Positions 33,470-43,282 of a stretch of DNA of 64,000 nucleotides are shown one piece after another. The first letter of the stretch is position 1; each line of letters starts with the position of its first letter. The DNA lies in NCBI GenBank assembly GCA_035610365.1, contig CM069435.1, positions 83,733,389-83,797,388 of the forward strand, in the 5' to 3' direction. The notes beneath the pieces were generated by a model. It was not told the DNA's origin. It made no database searches and saw nothing but the letters and a program-made list of their open reading frames with translations. Position numbers and translations under genes: made by a program. This DNA comes from Aquatica leii (lineage: Eukaryota > Arthropoda > Insecta > Coleoptera > Lampyridae).

Positions 33470-35700
33470 CCTAGACTGGTGGTGTAATCAGTTAGTGTCT
33501 AAAGTGTCTTCGTTTCCTCATCGATTTTTTTGTTGTGAGCTTTTCTAGAGAATAAACATCTGTGAAGTTGTTCCAAACGACAAACGTAAATCAATCATTC
33601 CACTCCTAGTCATCGGAGTGTGGCTAAAACGTTATTTCTTTATTGGAGTTACTATTACATGTTTTATATGAGACCTAAACTGTCTAAATACATTTGTTAC
33701 TGTCCTGTATCTGTGTCGGAAAAAAACGCTTGTTGTTAAACGACAACGCGACTGTGATATTGCTTTGCCACATCGCTATATTAACTAATCTCGAAAAACT
33801 ACTGCAAGTTTATTTAAATTTTTTATTCGCTCTAAAGATGTGGTCGCTACTTTCTTTTATCAACACCTACTCGTTTGGACGTTTCTAATTATACTTCGTT
33901 GTCTTTCTTTAATGGTTTTCTTTTATCTACGTCGATTATACTCTATAGCTGATACTCAGTAACAAAGGTGATAATACTATATAGCCACAAAAGCGAAATA
34001 AATGAGATTGTATCTTCTACTGCTAATAAGTTCTGAAAAGAAAAATTGGTCGTCTAGTGATTCGCTATAGTAGCTTTTTTATAATTGCGTTGTGGTTTTA
34101 TCCTGTGGTTTTATTATAACTAATTCACATTACGCGGCTATAAAAATAACTGTCGTTTTCCAGCGCTGTAGCTATTTACAGTATATACTAATGATCTATT
34201 AACGAAGTAGATGCAAACACATACGATCTAAACTTCTGAATTTTTTTAAATAATTAATAAATTTCATAAACTATACGAAAAATTTTAACTTTTTAAATTA
34301 CAGGCAGGCGCATGTTTTTTTTTGGTGTATAAGTAACCGCAACCTCCGCCAAAACTCTTTCTTGTTCTAAAAATTTTTGTATTTTGATTTTCAGTTTCAG
34401 TACCTACTTAAAACTACTATTATAATTAACCTGTAAATATTAATAACCAATCTCAGTTTTTCGCACTAACAACCCCTAATTAAGTTTAATGCTCAAAAAT
34501 CTTATTTTAGTTTACGGTATTATCTGTTTATTTATAACTTACTTTATTTATTTGTTTTAATAAAATGTTTTCGATTAGCTTTTTATTAATATTTTGCACG
34601 ATTTTTTCCACAACTTTAATTTTTAGGTTGCATCTTAGTTTCTTTTTGTGAGCCAAAATTGTAATAATCGTAGTGATTTATGAGCTCTCAATGTCGTTAT
34701 TCATGCATTTTCTAAAAGTAGAAATCCTAATTGAAATTCACGAGGGCACTGGTTGTGGACTCCACTGTATTCAAAATGTTCAATTTTATTTGACATTTAC
34801 GAGAAGGAATCGCAAACGAAGCGACTGACACTTTTACTTGGATTCTTTAAATCGCTGTCGATTTTGTTAAGACGCTATCCGCTAAATTGTAAGTCATTTT
34901 TCTTTTTATTTAATTTTTATTTCTATTACACTTTTAGCAATTCTGCTGCTATGAAGAATTGTTCAGTATACTAGTAGGTTTAAAGAAGTTTTTTAACTAA
35001 GTTGGCATTCGCAGGTAATTTAAAATGGCGTCCGCCATGTTGTTTTTAAAACTTTTTTTTCAGTAGTATTAATCTGCAGGAATCATAATTTTCTCAGCAA
35101 AAAGTGGCACTTATCCAGTAATTCCGTATTATTGAAGTTGATGGTTCACACTTGTGGATTTTGTTTTATCACTAGAATTCATTTATGGCAATAGATGAAT
35201 TGGGCTTCATTCTAATTGTTCTTTGACAAATTGTATAGGTAAATTTCTTAATTCTTTTTAATTTTTTAATTAATCGTTTAGTGTCAAGCAATTATTTAAA
35301 TTTGATTTACTGTATTGCTTATTCTTATTTGTAACTATCAAGATTCTATTTGTAGATCATACTAAATCATTTTATTTTTAGTCGTAAGTTTTATGTAATG
35401 CAGTTTGTCTTGAGTACGCTGACGTTATACTATTCAAGTTTTTTCAATTGTTTGAATGTAATCAAATCCAGGTTTAGGCACATCATGTAAGTCTACATAC
35501 TACGCACGTCTCGTTAATAACAAAAATATAATAGAAATAAGAAACAGTAAACGTTATTACTTGTTACACGGTAAATATTTTTAACTCAATTTGATTATTG
35601 TTTTTAATTATATCTGTCAAGCAAAATTGTTGATCAATTACGATTAAGGTTACGCTGATTGTTAATCGTTCTACCTGCTATTAAATTCTGTAAATTACTA
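33470..35700. other. Unassigned AT-rich DNA
   Basis: T-rich sequence, probably more decayed LTR-element material by texture, but without recognisable motifs. Frames at 33694-33888 and 34753-34974 (+) are not called. Confidence 0.4.
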
Positions 35701-35719
35701 TTATTCTGTTAAAACAAAA

Positions 35720-36230
35720 TTAGACGTAGTACATGTTATCGTTGGATAGTATTATATACGTTTATTACGTTGTTCTTAATTGTCTATTTACTTTGAGTGG
35801 GTTCAGACGTACCCTTGGGGTCTCCGAGCCGAGGATCTTATTAGTACAAAAAGTAAAGCCTATTTTTTTTCTTTCTTTTAATATAGTTCTTTAACTGCGC
35901 TCACTTATCGACATTGTAACTAACTGTGGTGATGTGCTTGTTGCAACGGGACTCAGTACAGAAAAGGTTGGTGAGAATATTCTCATCTCTAAAAAAAATA
36001 CTGGTAGTAGTTACTGATTATACATTATTTTATTATTATTTGTTACTTCTTGGAAAGACAAAAGTAATAGCCTGTTATCGTTTTGGGAAATAAATATAAC
36101 TAAGTTGTTTGTTCTCTCGTTGACAGTTGTTTGATTAAATCCTTCTTCTTAAACAGCAGGTTCGTATATACTTTTGGTGTCTCCGAACCAGGAATTTGCC
36201 AGTACAACGGAGTAGCGCCTATGTTTTAAT
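35720..36230 (+). repeat. LTR-like direct repeat pair
   Basis: About 35,730-35,850 and 36,075-36,215 share TGTTATCGTT near the start and, near the end, GGTTCRKAYRTACYYTTGG then GTCTCCGARCC. The TGGKGTCTCCGA word right after the repeat has the look of a primer site (TGG start), which would make the two copies LTR 3' ends of a short or recombined element. They are about 360 bp apart. Fossil; family unknown. Confidence 0.4.
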
Positions 36231-36239
36231 TTTTGTATA

Positions 36240-37390
36240 TTTTACACAAAAATTCAAATTTAATGTTTCTTAAAATGTTAATTCATAGCTCAAAAGATTA
36301 TAATTTTTAAATAATAATTTAAAAACAAAATTATGACAGTTACTCTGATAGGCTCTTAACCGATCATGTTAAAGATTTATGGTTTTTGTATAAATGCCTT
36401 ATAATTATTTTTTATTAGTAAGCTATATAATAAAAAAGTGTCATGTGTCTTTGAAAAATTAAAAATATTTTTGTATAATATGCGTTAAACACTTTTCTAA
36501 TAAACACTACTTTAAACCAAAGTATATTTTTAATTTTTCATTTAAAAAAGAAATGAAACATAGTTTAAATACCATAAATTTTGGTAAACAATAAGAAATG
36601 TTTACATCAAAACTAAGCAAGGTATCATATTATAAATAAATATTTCGGAACGCTATTAATGTTAAACAGAACCAAATTTATATTTATATGCAAAATTTTA
36701 GAACGTTTCCAAATAATATCTACAAACAAGGGTAGCGTGCGTATAAGCAATTTGTTTAAATAATGAAACGAAGGTGATTGAATATCTGCGTGCTGCTACC
36801 AGTTAATAAGATATCTAACGGCAGAATTTGTATGAAATATATACTTTTAAAGATATATATTAAGCTGTTAAAATTATTTGTTGAAGGAAAAACAAAATAG
36901 CTCGAATTAAGTAACGGTGTTACAAACATGATAACTTTTGTTCTTTGTGTTTTAAAAAGTTTTGTTTTGAATAAATAACTAGTTTAATTGGAAGAATCAT
37001 GTAATTTTATAAAAATTGTATTAAGAAACATATTTTTTTAAATCAATATTTTTAAACAAGACATTTTTTAGCATTAATTTTAAAGTTGCATCAAATAAGA
37101 GTTATACGTAGATACTATAAGTTGATAACAAAGCTTAATATTTTTATTGTGACAGATTCACAGAATTAAACAATGTCTATGTAATTGTGTCACATTTAAA
37201 GTTTTAGAAATGTATGTGAAATTGTGAAAGACAAAATTTTGTTTGAATCGAATTTGTTTTCGTTGTATTTTATTGATTATTATATTATCAAATTAGTATT
37301 GCGGTATATTCTACGGTGTTTATCCACCAAATGCAAGTACTTTTTTAGCATAACTGCGACCGCAATTGTTTTACCATGTAAAATGTTTGA
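36240..37390. other. Unassigned AT-rich DNA
   Basis: No recognisable gene. A loose inverted repeat of AT-rich sequence (GAAAAATTAAAAATAT at about 36,452-36,467 against ATATTTTTAATTTTTC at 36,523-36,538) may mark a small MITE. Confidence 0.4.
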
Positions 37391-37391
37391 T

Positions 37392-37500
37392 ACAATGAAC
37401 TCTATACTACGTAACTGGAAGGGATGTGCAATGTAACAAGAGTGAGGCAAATCCATTTTTATACAACACGCAGTACTGCAGTATTCCTGTCTCTTTCGCT
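37392..37500 (+). repeat. Dispersed repeat, copy 1
   Basis: CAATGAACTCTATACTACGT followed by AACTGGAAGGGA starts a ~110-bp GC-richer unit. The same unit occurs inverted at 45,380-45,512 (CAATGAACTCTACACTACGT on the minus strand), with the start best conserved and GTATTCNTGTCTC later in both. No coding potential; could be a SINE or MITE fragment. Confidence 0.6.
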
Positions 37501-38129
37501 CTTATTGTGGTATATAAAGAATTTTCACTTTTGATACAGTTTCGATTTTTTTAGTTGAATTGTGTAAATAAAATTAACGACTTTATTTATTATAGTACGT
37601 ACTATACTACTAAAAATATGTGATAATTAGGAAGAAGAAAATAAAATATACGAGGTGATATATTAAAAATGTATAGATTAGACAAAAGCAATTAAATCGT
37701 GTAGATAAATAAAAAAAGAAGTAGAAATGTAAAAAAATAACAATTTTTAAATAATATCAACTTGGACATTCTTTGTCTAACCGTTGCTGAACCACCTGAA
37801 GTTATAACATTTGTAATTTTTTTTAACTTTCTGGAGCTGCACCGTAACAGTGATCTAACAATGTATGTATTATTATTCTTATGCGGCAATATTTCAAAGC
37901 AATAAATGCACGTTGTGCGATTTAATCAGTTACGAACTATACATATACATATACTGACTTCCGGAAAAATTGCAACATCTAGAAGTTGTTGAACGATTTT
38001 ATTGAAATTTTCAGGAAACGTCTATTTTTTATGAAACAAAGTAATGATTAAAATTTAAAAACAAAAAAACAAAAAATTGTTAAGGGGATACATTGTTATT
38101 GGATATTATTAATATTATTTAAATTATCA

Positions 38130-38267
38130 CCCAAACAACACATTGGTACAAAAAACGTCTAATGTCGGTCTAATAAACGTTAATAACGCGTTTAAAAACG
38201 TTTAATGTCTAATAAACGCGCATTAGCCGGACATTTAGACGTTTTTTATACCAATGTGTTGCTTGGG
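38130..38267. mobile_element. 138-bp MITE with ~37-bp inverted ends, CA target duplication
   Basis: CCCAAACAACACATTGGTAC and continuation to AACGTCTAATGTC at the left is matched, inverted, by CCCAAGCAACACATTGGTAT and continuation at the right, with about three differences over 37 bp. The inside holds repeats of GTCTAATAAACG. The PLE end elsewhere reads AAATTATCAGTCCACC without interruption; here AAATTATCA, MITE, CAGTCCACC, so the insertion duplicated CA. Family unknown. Confidence 0.85.
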
Positions 38268-38317
38268 CAGTCCACCAATAATAAAAAAATCAATCTTTCA
38301 AAATGTATTTAACATAT

Positions 38318-38351
38318 GTTTCGAGCTTGCAATTATAAAGCTCATCTTTAA
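38318..38351 (-). ncRNA. Hammerhead ribozyme, type B, decayed (copy B left arm)
   Basis: Minus strand: TTAAAGA, stem II GAGC/GCTC with the AT-rich loop, GAAAC. The first core element should be CTGAAGA; two positions differ, so probably inactive. Confidence 0.6.
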
Positions 38352-38640
38352 AAAACTATAAAAAATATTATTAACAACTGATAAAAAGTTAAATTACAAA
38401 ATTTTTTTTAAAAACTTACATTTTTTGAAAAATGTCAAATATGAGAAATTGTAACTAGATATTTAAAAAAATTAAAACCGTAAGTTTTACAAAATGTTAA
38501 ATGTAAATAAAAAGATGGTGCAATTTAGAAACAAATCTAAGAAAAATTAAGTTTAAAATCACAATTGAAATTGGTTTGATCATTCAACAAAAAATTTTTA
38601 TCTGATATTTTAATATAAATCAACTTTAGCAATTCAAGAA

Positions 38641-39306
38641 TTTGTTTGTTATTTATGTTCATTTCATTATTTTTTCAACAGACTTCTTACTATTCCTTTA
38701 TCAATTAAAAATTATAAAATTGAATTAGATATTATTTTTTATTTAACTTATACTATTAATTTTCCTTTAGATATTATTTATAATGTTTATCACAAACACT
38801 TATATAAACATTGCAATAAATCTTACACTAAATTAATACCAATTTCAACAAATTCTACTAACAAAAAATCTTTTTCGGTTCCTTTTATACCAGATTTTCT
38901 TAATTTTTTTAAAAAATTAAGTAAAGGTAACGATTTCAAAATTTCTTTTTCTAATGAAATATCTCTTCGGAATCTTTTTTCTTGTAATTTTCTAAATAAT
39001 AATAATAATAATTTAACAAAAAGTGGAGTTTACAAATTAATTTGTTCTTGTCAAAAATTTTATATTGGTATGACACAAAGATCTTTCCAAACTCGACTTA
39101 ATCAACATCTTAGATATTTAAAAAATACTTCAAAATATATTAATAATCCAAATTCAGTGAAATCTACATTTGCGCAACATGTTTTAGATAATCGTCATTC
39201 TCTTTTTTCTTACAAATTATTTCATCCTTTTAATAACATAAATAACAAACAAATTCTTGAATTGCTAGAGTTGATTTTAAAATATCAGATAAAAATTTTT
39301 TGTTGA
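38641..39306 (+). CDS. PLE ORF, C-terminal linker and GIY-YIG endonuclease
   Basis: One frame is open from at least 38641 to the stop at 39304-39306 (over 210 codons). It starts within the post-RT region (RLLTIPLSIKNYKIELDII), continues through a linker with YNVYHKHLYKHCNKSY, and carries a GIY-YIG nuclease: SGVYKLICSCQKFYIGMTQR, SFQTRLNQHLRYL, STFAQHVLDNRHSL and the late LELLE. The GVY...FYIG pair is the GIY-YIG signature; the nuclease nicks target DNA in PLE retroposition. No ATG near the start and no RT, so it is a truncated but uninterrupted piece, suggesting a comparatively young insertion. The right pseudo-LTR begins at the stop codon. Confidence 0.85.
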   Translation, partial: FVCYLCSFHYFFNRLLTIPLSIKNYKIELDIIFYLTYTINFPLDIIYNVYHKHLYKHCNKSYTKLIPISTNSTNKKSFSVPFIPDFLNFFKKLSKGNDFKISFSNEISLRNLFSCNFLNNNNNNLTKSGVYKLICSCQKFYIGMTQRSFQTRLNQHLRYLKNTSKYINNPNSVKSTFAQHVLDNRHSLFSYKLFHPFNNINNKQILELLELILKYQIKIFC

Positions 39307-39542
39307 ATGATCAAACCAATTTCAATTGTGATTTTAAACTTAATTTTTCTTAGATTTGTTTCTAAATTGCACCATCTTTTTTTTATTTACATTTAACATA
39401 TTGTAAAACTTACATTTTTTTATTTTTTTAAATATCTAGTTACAATTTCTCATATTTGACATTTTTCAAAAAATGTAAGTTTTTTAAAAAAAATTTGTAA
39501 TTTAACTTTTTATGAGTTGTTAATAATATTTTTTGTAGTTTT

Positions 39543-39576
39543 TTGAAGATGAGCTTTATAATTGCAAGCTCGAAAC
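39543..39576 (+). ncRNA. Hammerhead ribozyme, type B (copy B right arm)
   Basis: TTGAAGA (first base C to T), stem II GAGC/GCTC, GAAAC at 39572-39576 followed by ATATGTTA for helix III. One core change relative to the copy A right-arm version. Confidence 0.65.
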
Positions 39577-39659
39577 ATATGTTAAATACATTTTGAAAGA
39601 TTGAATTTTTTATTATTGGTGGACTGATAATTTAAATAATATTAAAAGAACAAAAACTT

Positions 39660-40690
39660 AAAAAGTTTTTCCAATAATAAGTTGCTCCGCCACTATTTGT
39701 AATGCACTCATTTAGACGTCTAGGCATGATATCAATCAAGTGATCTATAGCTGCTTGTGGTATATTGTCCCAAGCTTCTTGAAACCGTAGCTGGAGATTG
39801 TGTAAGTTACGGGCGACAAATCAAGCGACCGAGCAGGCCACGGGAGGTCGGCAATGTTCGCTTCTTCCAAAAACCGTGTTGTAGCCCTTGTCGTATGAGA
39901 CCGCGCATTATTCTGCTGGAAAATAGAGTTTTACAGCCCCTGAAGATATGGAAGCCTAACTCGTTGTAGCACATTAGCAATGTAACCAGCTGAGTTTAGG
40001 TTGCCCTCAATAAAGACCAAGGGTGATCTGCTACCATAACATATTGCACCCCATATCATAACTCCTTCAGTGAAGGCTGTGTTGCGTTCCACAAAAAATG
40101 TAGGATTTTTACGTTCTCCACGCATTCCCCTGACCCTCCTGCGACCATCGTGGGCCCACAAGCAAAATCGGGACTCGTCACTAAACACAATTTGATGCCA
40201 TTTTTGCACCAAATTAACCGTTTCGTTGGTCCACTCTAGTCTGCGTAGACGGTGAAGTGGTAAGGGAAAACATAAACATGGTTGATATGAACGCAACCTA
40301 TAAGATCTTATCCGGCAATAAACAGATGAAATTGACATTTTGAGTCCTATACCTCTTATCCAATTATTTGCAATTAATCAAGCTGTTGAAAATCTGTCTC
40401 TTGTGGCCAAAACTCTTAAGCGACGTTCTTCACGATTTGTAGTCCTCCGAGAACGTCCAGATTCACAGCGACGATGTTGAACCCCTTCTTCGAACTATTT
40501 GGACCAACATCTCAATACCGATGAAACATTCCGGTTTACACGACGAGCAATTTCTCTTAGCAAAAGTCCGGCCTCTCTCATACCAATAATACGGCTACGT
40601 TCAAAATTACTTAATTGAACAAAATGTTGATGTTCAAGTACTCTCAGCGTTGTTATCAAGTTCAGAATGAAATTGTGAAAAAACAACAAC
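39660..40690 (-). pseudogene. Tc1-like transposase
   Basis: Minus-strand order: an HTH at 40,620-40,500 (LSNFERSRIIGMREAG, LLREIARRVNRNVSSVLRCW), a degraded second HTH region, then RLEWTNETVNLVQKWHQIVF followed by SDESRFCLWAHDGRRRVRG with the first catalytic Asp, GVMIWGAICYGSRSPLVFIE, YIANVLQRVRLPYLQG, FQQNNARSHTTRATTRFLEE (second Asp replaced by Asn), and WPARSLDLSPV near the third acidic residue (the usual PIEH is lost). So a DD34E-type Tc1 enzyme with at least two lesioned catalytic blocks plus frame changes. Usual length is about 340 aa and the span fits. Confidence 0.85.
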
Positions 40691-40862
40691 AATTTGCAAA
40701 TTTGAGAATTACTAAATGCTCTGCTACTTCAAATTTATTGTTACTATGTTACTATGCAAACAACAGGATTTTATTCAAATTTTAATCATCACTTTGTTTT
40801 ATGAAAATGGACGTTTCCTATATTCAAAAATATATAAAATTAAAGTTTCCTGAAAGTCAGTT

Positions 40863-41245
40863 ACTTTTATATCTACTAAATATCTAAATTTGATCGAGTT
40901 CTTTATTATTTTCCACAATATCTTGTTTCTGTCTAACATATGACCTAAACTTAAATGCAATAGTGCAGTAAAACCCACTGCAAAAGTTTTTCTGTTGCAA
41001 TGTAACAACGGGATACCATCGACTAACGCAGTTTTTAAGTATTGACTTGTCTTTAAAAACACATCGTCAAAATACTTGAGCGTATTTTATCTGATAGGTG
41101 CTTTGTATCCCTTTTCATAAGGATTTCTACAATTCAAAATATCAAATATTCTATCAACATGAAATATAAATGTTACGGTGGCAGAACTGTCTTTGAATTC
41201 AGTAACTGCACAGTTTTCTACGACTGAGTAATAGCTTAAGATGAC
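40863..41245 (-). pseudogene. P-element-like transposase, late segment
   Basis: Minus-strand reading: VVENCAVTEFKDSSATVTFI, HVDRIFDILNCRNPYEKGYK, API, one stop, KYFDDVFLKTSQYLKTALVD, GIPLLHCNRKTFAVGF, then FRYLVDIKV. These correspond to the P/THAP9 transposase order (EF..S.AT..FI...D.LFDI.N.RNP...G.K.P......FL..L...DG.PL...RRKT...GF......L.YLLTYK). It stops exactly where the Tc1-like element ends at 40862, indicating that the Tc1 inserted into it. A decayed continuation on the far side of the Tc1 (37,690-37,950, minus) is possible but not demonstrated. Confidence 0.8.
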
Positions 41246-41249
41246 ACTT

Positions 41250-42165
41250 CCGTTTGAACAATCTTTGGTTTTTCACGTGAGTGGTGAAAGGAATACAAAT
41301 TTTCTTAATTATGGCGTAAAAACACATACAATTTAATTTTTATTCATTCCATCTGTTTGTTGGTGAGTTTACTTTTATTTTGATATAATTTTTCTATTGA
41401 ATTCAACATTTTTAGTGATTTCACAATGTTACGCAATACAAGTAGACAAAGGAATTAATTTCAAGGCCGTTGCTGTAGATGTAGCGGTCTTTTCTTTTCT
41501 TTTATTTCGGTTTTTACTGGATCTTTCTTTTGGTTTTGTCTTATTATTTACTGGATTTTTCGTTATTGGAGTTTATTATTCATTGGTTTTAAGCCTGCTG
41601 TTATGTTTGGAAATATACATTCGTTTTGAAGAATCTTATCACTTCAACAAAGAATGTGCTTAAATTGAAGATATCCGATAACGTCATATTAAATATGGTG
41701 AGTCAACTGGAATTATGTTACTAAATTTTACATTCACATTAATTAAATTGAGTTGTTAAACCTTTTCGGGAAACATACTCGATAACAAATTCAACGTTTA
41801 CTACGTTTGCATTTAATATCAATTAATAATTAAGTATAAGATTTTATGCTTTTTATTCATCACTAATTTAAAGGTGATTGGCGCCCAAATATTGTTTGAA
41901 ACCCAAATTTTGTTTTATTCTAATACTGTTTTATTCTAAATATTGTTTTAATTCAAATAATGTAATTTTTTTCTTTAATGTAAATAGTGTATTATGTTAT
42001 AGTTAATAAATTAAAGGAATTCACGTCTGTGTATTTACTTGCATTCAGGCTCACACCCAGAGGTATGTGCTTCGATTGCTGCCGTGGTAAAATAACTATT
42101 TTTGCTTTTAATAAATGTATTTTCAAATTTTTTATTATACGTTTTTATTTAATTTTTTATTGCAA
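41250..42165 (+). mobile_element. Insertion splitting the P-like relic; LTR-like, T-rich (fossil)
   Basis: About 0.9 kb with no P homology lies between adjoining P-transposase segments. It is T-rich on the plus strand like the LTR fossils at 27-36 kb and contains TTGGCGCCCAAAT at 41,886-41,898, the start of a tRNA-Lys-type primer site. It may be an LTR plus leader of the same family. The hydrophobic 88-codon frame 41397-41663 is a by-product of T-rich codons. Exact ends not resolved. Confidence 0.45.
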
Positions 42166-42610
42166 ATTGGCCTAGTTTTGCAGCTTAAAGGCTGTCTAAT
42201 GCATTTACATATTTCCAACTTACGTTTCTTAAATGGCATTTAATATTTTTTTCGGCAGTTTCATTTCTGGCCAATTTCAGCATGTCGCAAATGTCTAACA
42301 TGCAATATACTCGTATGGTGGTTTCACTAGGGTCGGGAAAAATGGAATCAATTTTTCTGGCACCGTGCTGCAACCTAAATTTGTGTACTTTGGAACATTA
42401 ACCTGGGCTCTGTCTGAGGTAATTGACCTCGACCAACATTATATAAGCTCATTAAGCAAGCATTTATTAATTGTTTTTGCAAGTTAGCATCTGTTTGATT
42501 GATTAAATAATATGCTACTGGGCATTTAAAATTATTAGTCCAACAATTAAAAAAGATAATTTCCTCTGATGCTGCCATTTTAAAATCAACGTCAATAATA
42601 CCCACATAAT
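42165..42610 (-). pseudogene. P-element-like transposase, RNase H-like catalytic segment
   Basis: Minus strand: IDVDFKMAASEEIIFFNCWT, NNFKCPVAYYLINQTDANLQ, KQLINACLMSLYNVG, then in a second frame FPDPSETTIRVYCMLDICDM, LKLARNETAEKN, VSWKYVNALDSLQAAKLG. This parallels P-type proteins (ALVFM..G....WK.PIAYFL...T...Q..LI...I..L...G; F.HP......VY...D..H.LKL.RN; I.WKY...L). The two acidic positions of the region are plausible (D of IDVDF, D of LDICDM). One frame change near 42,375. The P reading resumes at 41,245 after an unrelated insertion. Confidence 0.8.
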
Positions 42611-42639
42611 TAACATTTCTAGCAAATTTTCTCTCTAAG

Positions 42640-43150
42640 TTATCTCATAGAAGTTGTTTTTTAATGGACATACTATTGACTATTAAAGCACAGTTTTTAA
42701 GGTAAGTTTTCTTTTTCATTTCTTTTTTCAAAAATTGCAGAACGTTGTCTAAAATTCCTGGTCCAAAGTTTACACCACTTAACCAATTAACAAATTATAT
42801 GCTTTGGGAAAGTAGAAATATAATGTGTAGACAAATTGCCTCATTACTTCCAAATACCGACGAAGAAGTACAAGTTCAAAAAGTAACCCTAAAATCCAGG
42901 TTAATCAAAAATGTGTTTGAATCTCGACTGAGAAACCATTCCTACGTCATGAAAATGACAGGAGATGTTGCACAGCACATTTAGGAAAGTTTATATAATA
43001 ATATCACTTTCTGGACTTATGTAAATTAGTATTACCTTCGAAAGGGCAGCATCCAAGTTTTCATTACTGTGGCCACTTTGTCTTATCTCATTTATTACAC
43101 TTTTCATGCTTGATCTTTTTTTACCTTTTGTTTCATAGTTTTAACAGAGA
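42640..43150 (-). pseudogene. Possible upstream part of the P-like relic
   Basis: A minus-strand stretch near 43,020-43,150 (LDAISVKTMKQKVKKRSSM, SVINEIRQSGHSNENLD) has the lysine-rich, coiled-coil-prone look of the segment between THAP and catalytic domains in P-type transposases. The evidence is weak. The 79-codon plus frame 42745-42984 in this stretch has no motif I recognise. Confidence 0.3.
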
Positions 43151-43282
43151 TAGCATCTAGATTAGTTTGAGTTTCTTTGTCAACAAACATTTTTGATTTT
43201 GTTGATGTCGATGGTAAGTCAACGTTCATAGGTACAACATCGTTTCTTTTTTATTTAAGGTGGGTGCAATCTGAAATAAATA

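Larger units (their letters stand above)
38110..39638 (+). mobile_element. Penelope-like element copy B, inside the Tc1-like element
   Basis: Both ends carry the same ~350-bp sequence in inverted orientation (38270-38640 and 39307-39638), bounded by GATAATTTAAATAATATTAA. Between them lies the C-terminal quarter of the PLE ORF in plus orientation. The RT is missing, as in 5'-truncated PLE copies joined to an inverted pseudo-LTR. A 138-bp MITE sits in the left end. The right terminus supplies the empty-site sequence for that insertion. Confidence 0.85.
37953..40862 (-). mobile_element. Tc1-like transposon interrupted by a PLE
   Basis: Long imperfect inverted repeats of about 100 bp mark the ends: left ACTGACTTCCGGAAA...CAGGAAACGTC...GAAACAAAGTAATGATTAAA (37953-38055) and right, on the other strand, ACTGACTTTCAGGAAAC...AGGAAACGTCC...AAACAAAGTGATGATTAAA (to 40862). 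Subtracting the PLE at about 38110-39638 leaves about 1.4 kb, a normal Tc1 length. The transposase is on the minus strand at 39,660-40,690. Confidence 0.85.

Noticed and set aside
37692-37889. C-terminal continuation of the P-like transposase left of the Tc1 element
   Set aside because: A short NNNTYIVRSLLR stretch is tempting, but no SQDH.E-type block precedes it, so it is not supported.
41397-41663. 88-codon membrane-protein-like frame
   Set aside because: T-rich DNA codes for Phe/Leu/Val by composition. It lies in an LTR-like insertion and has no conserved motif.
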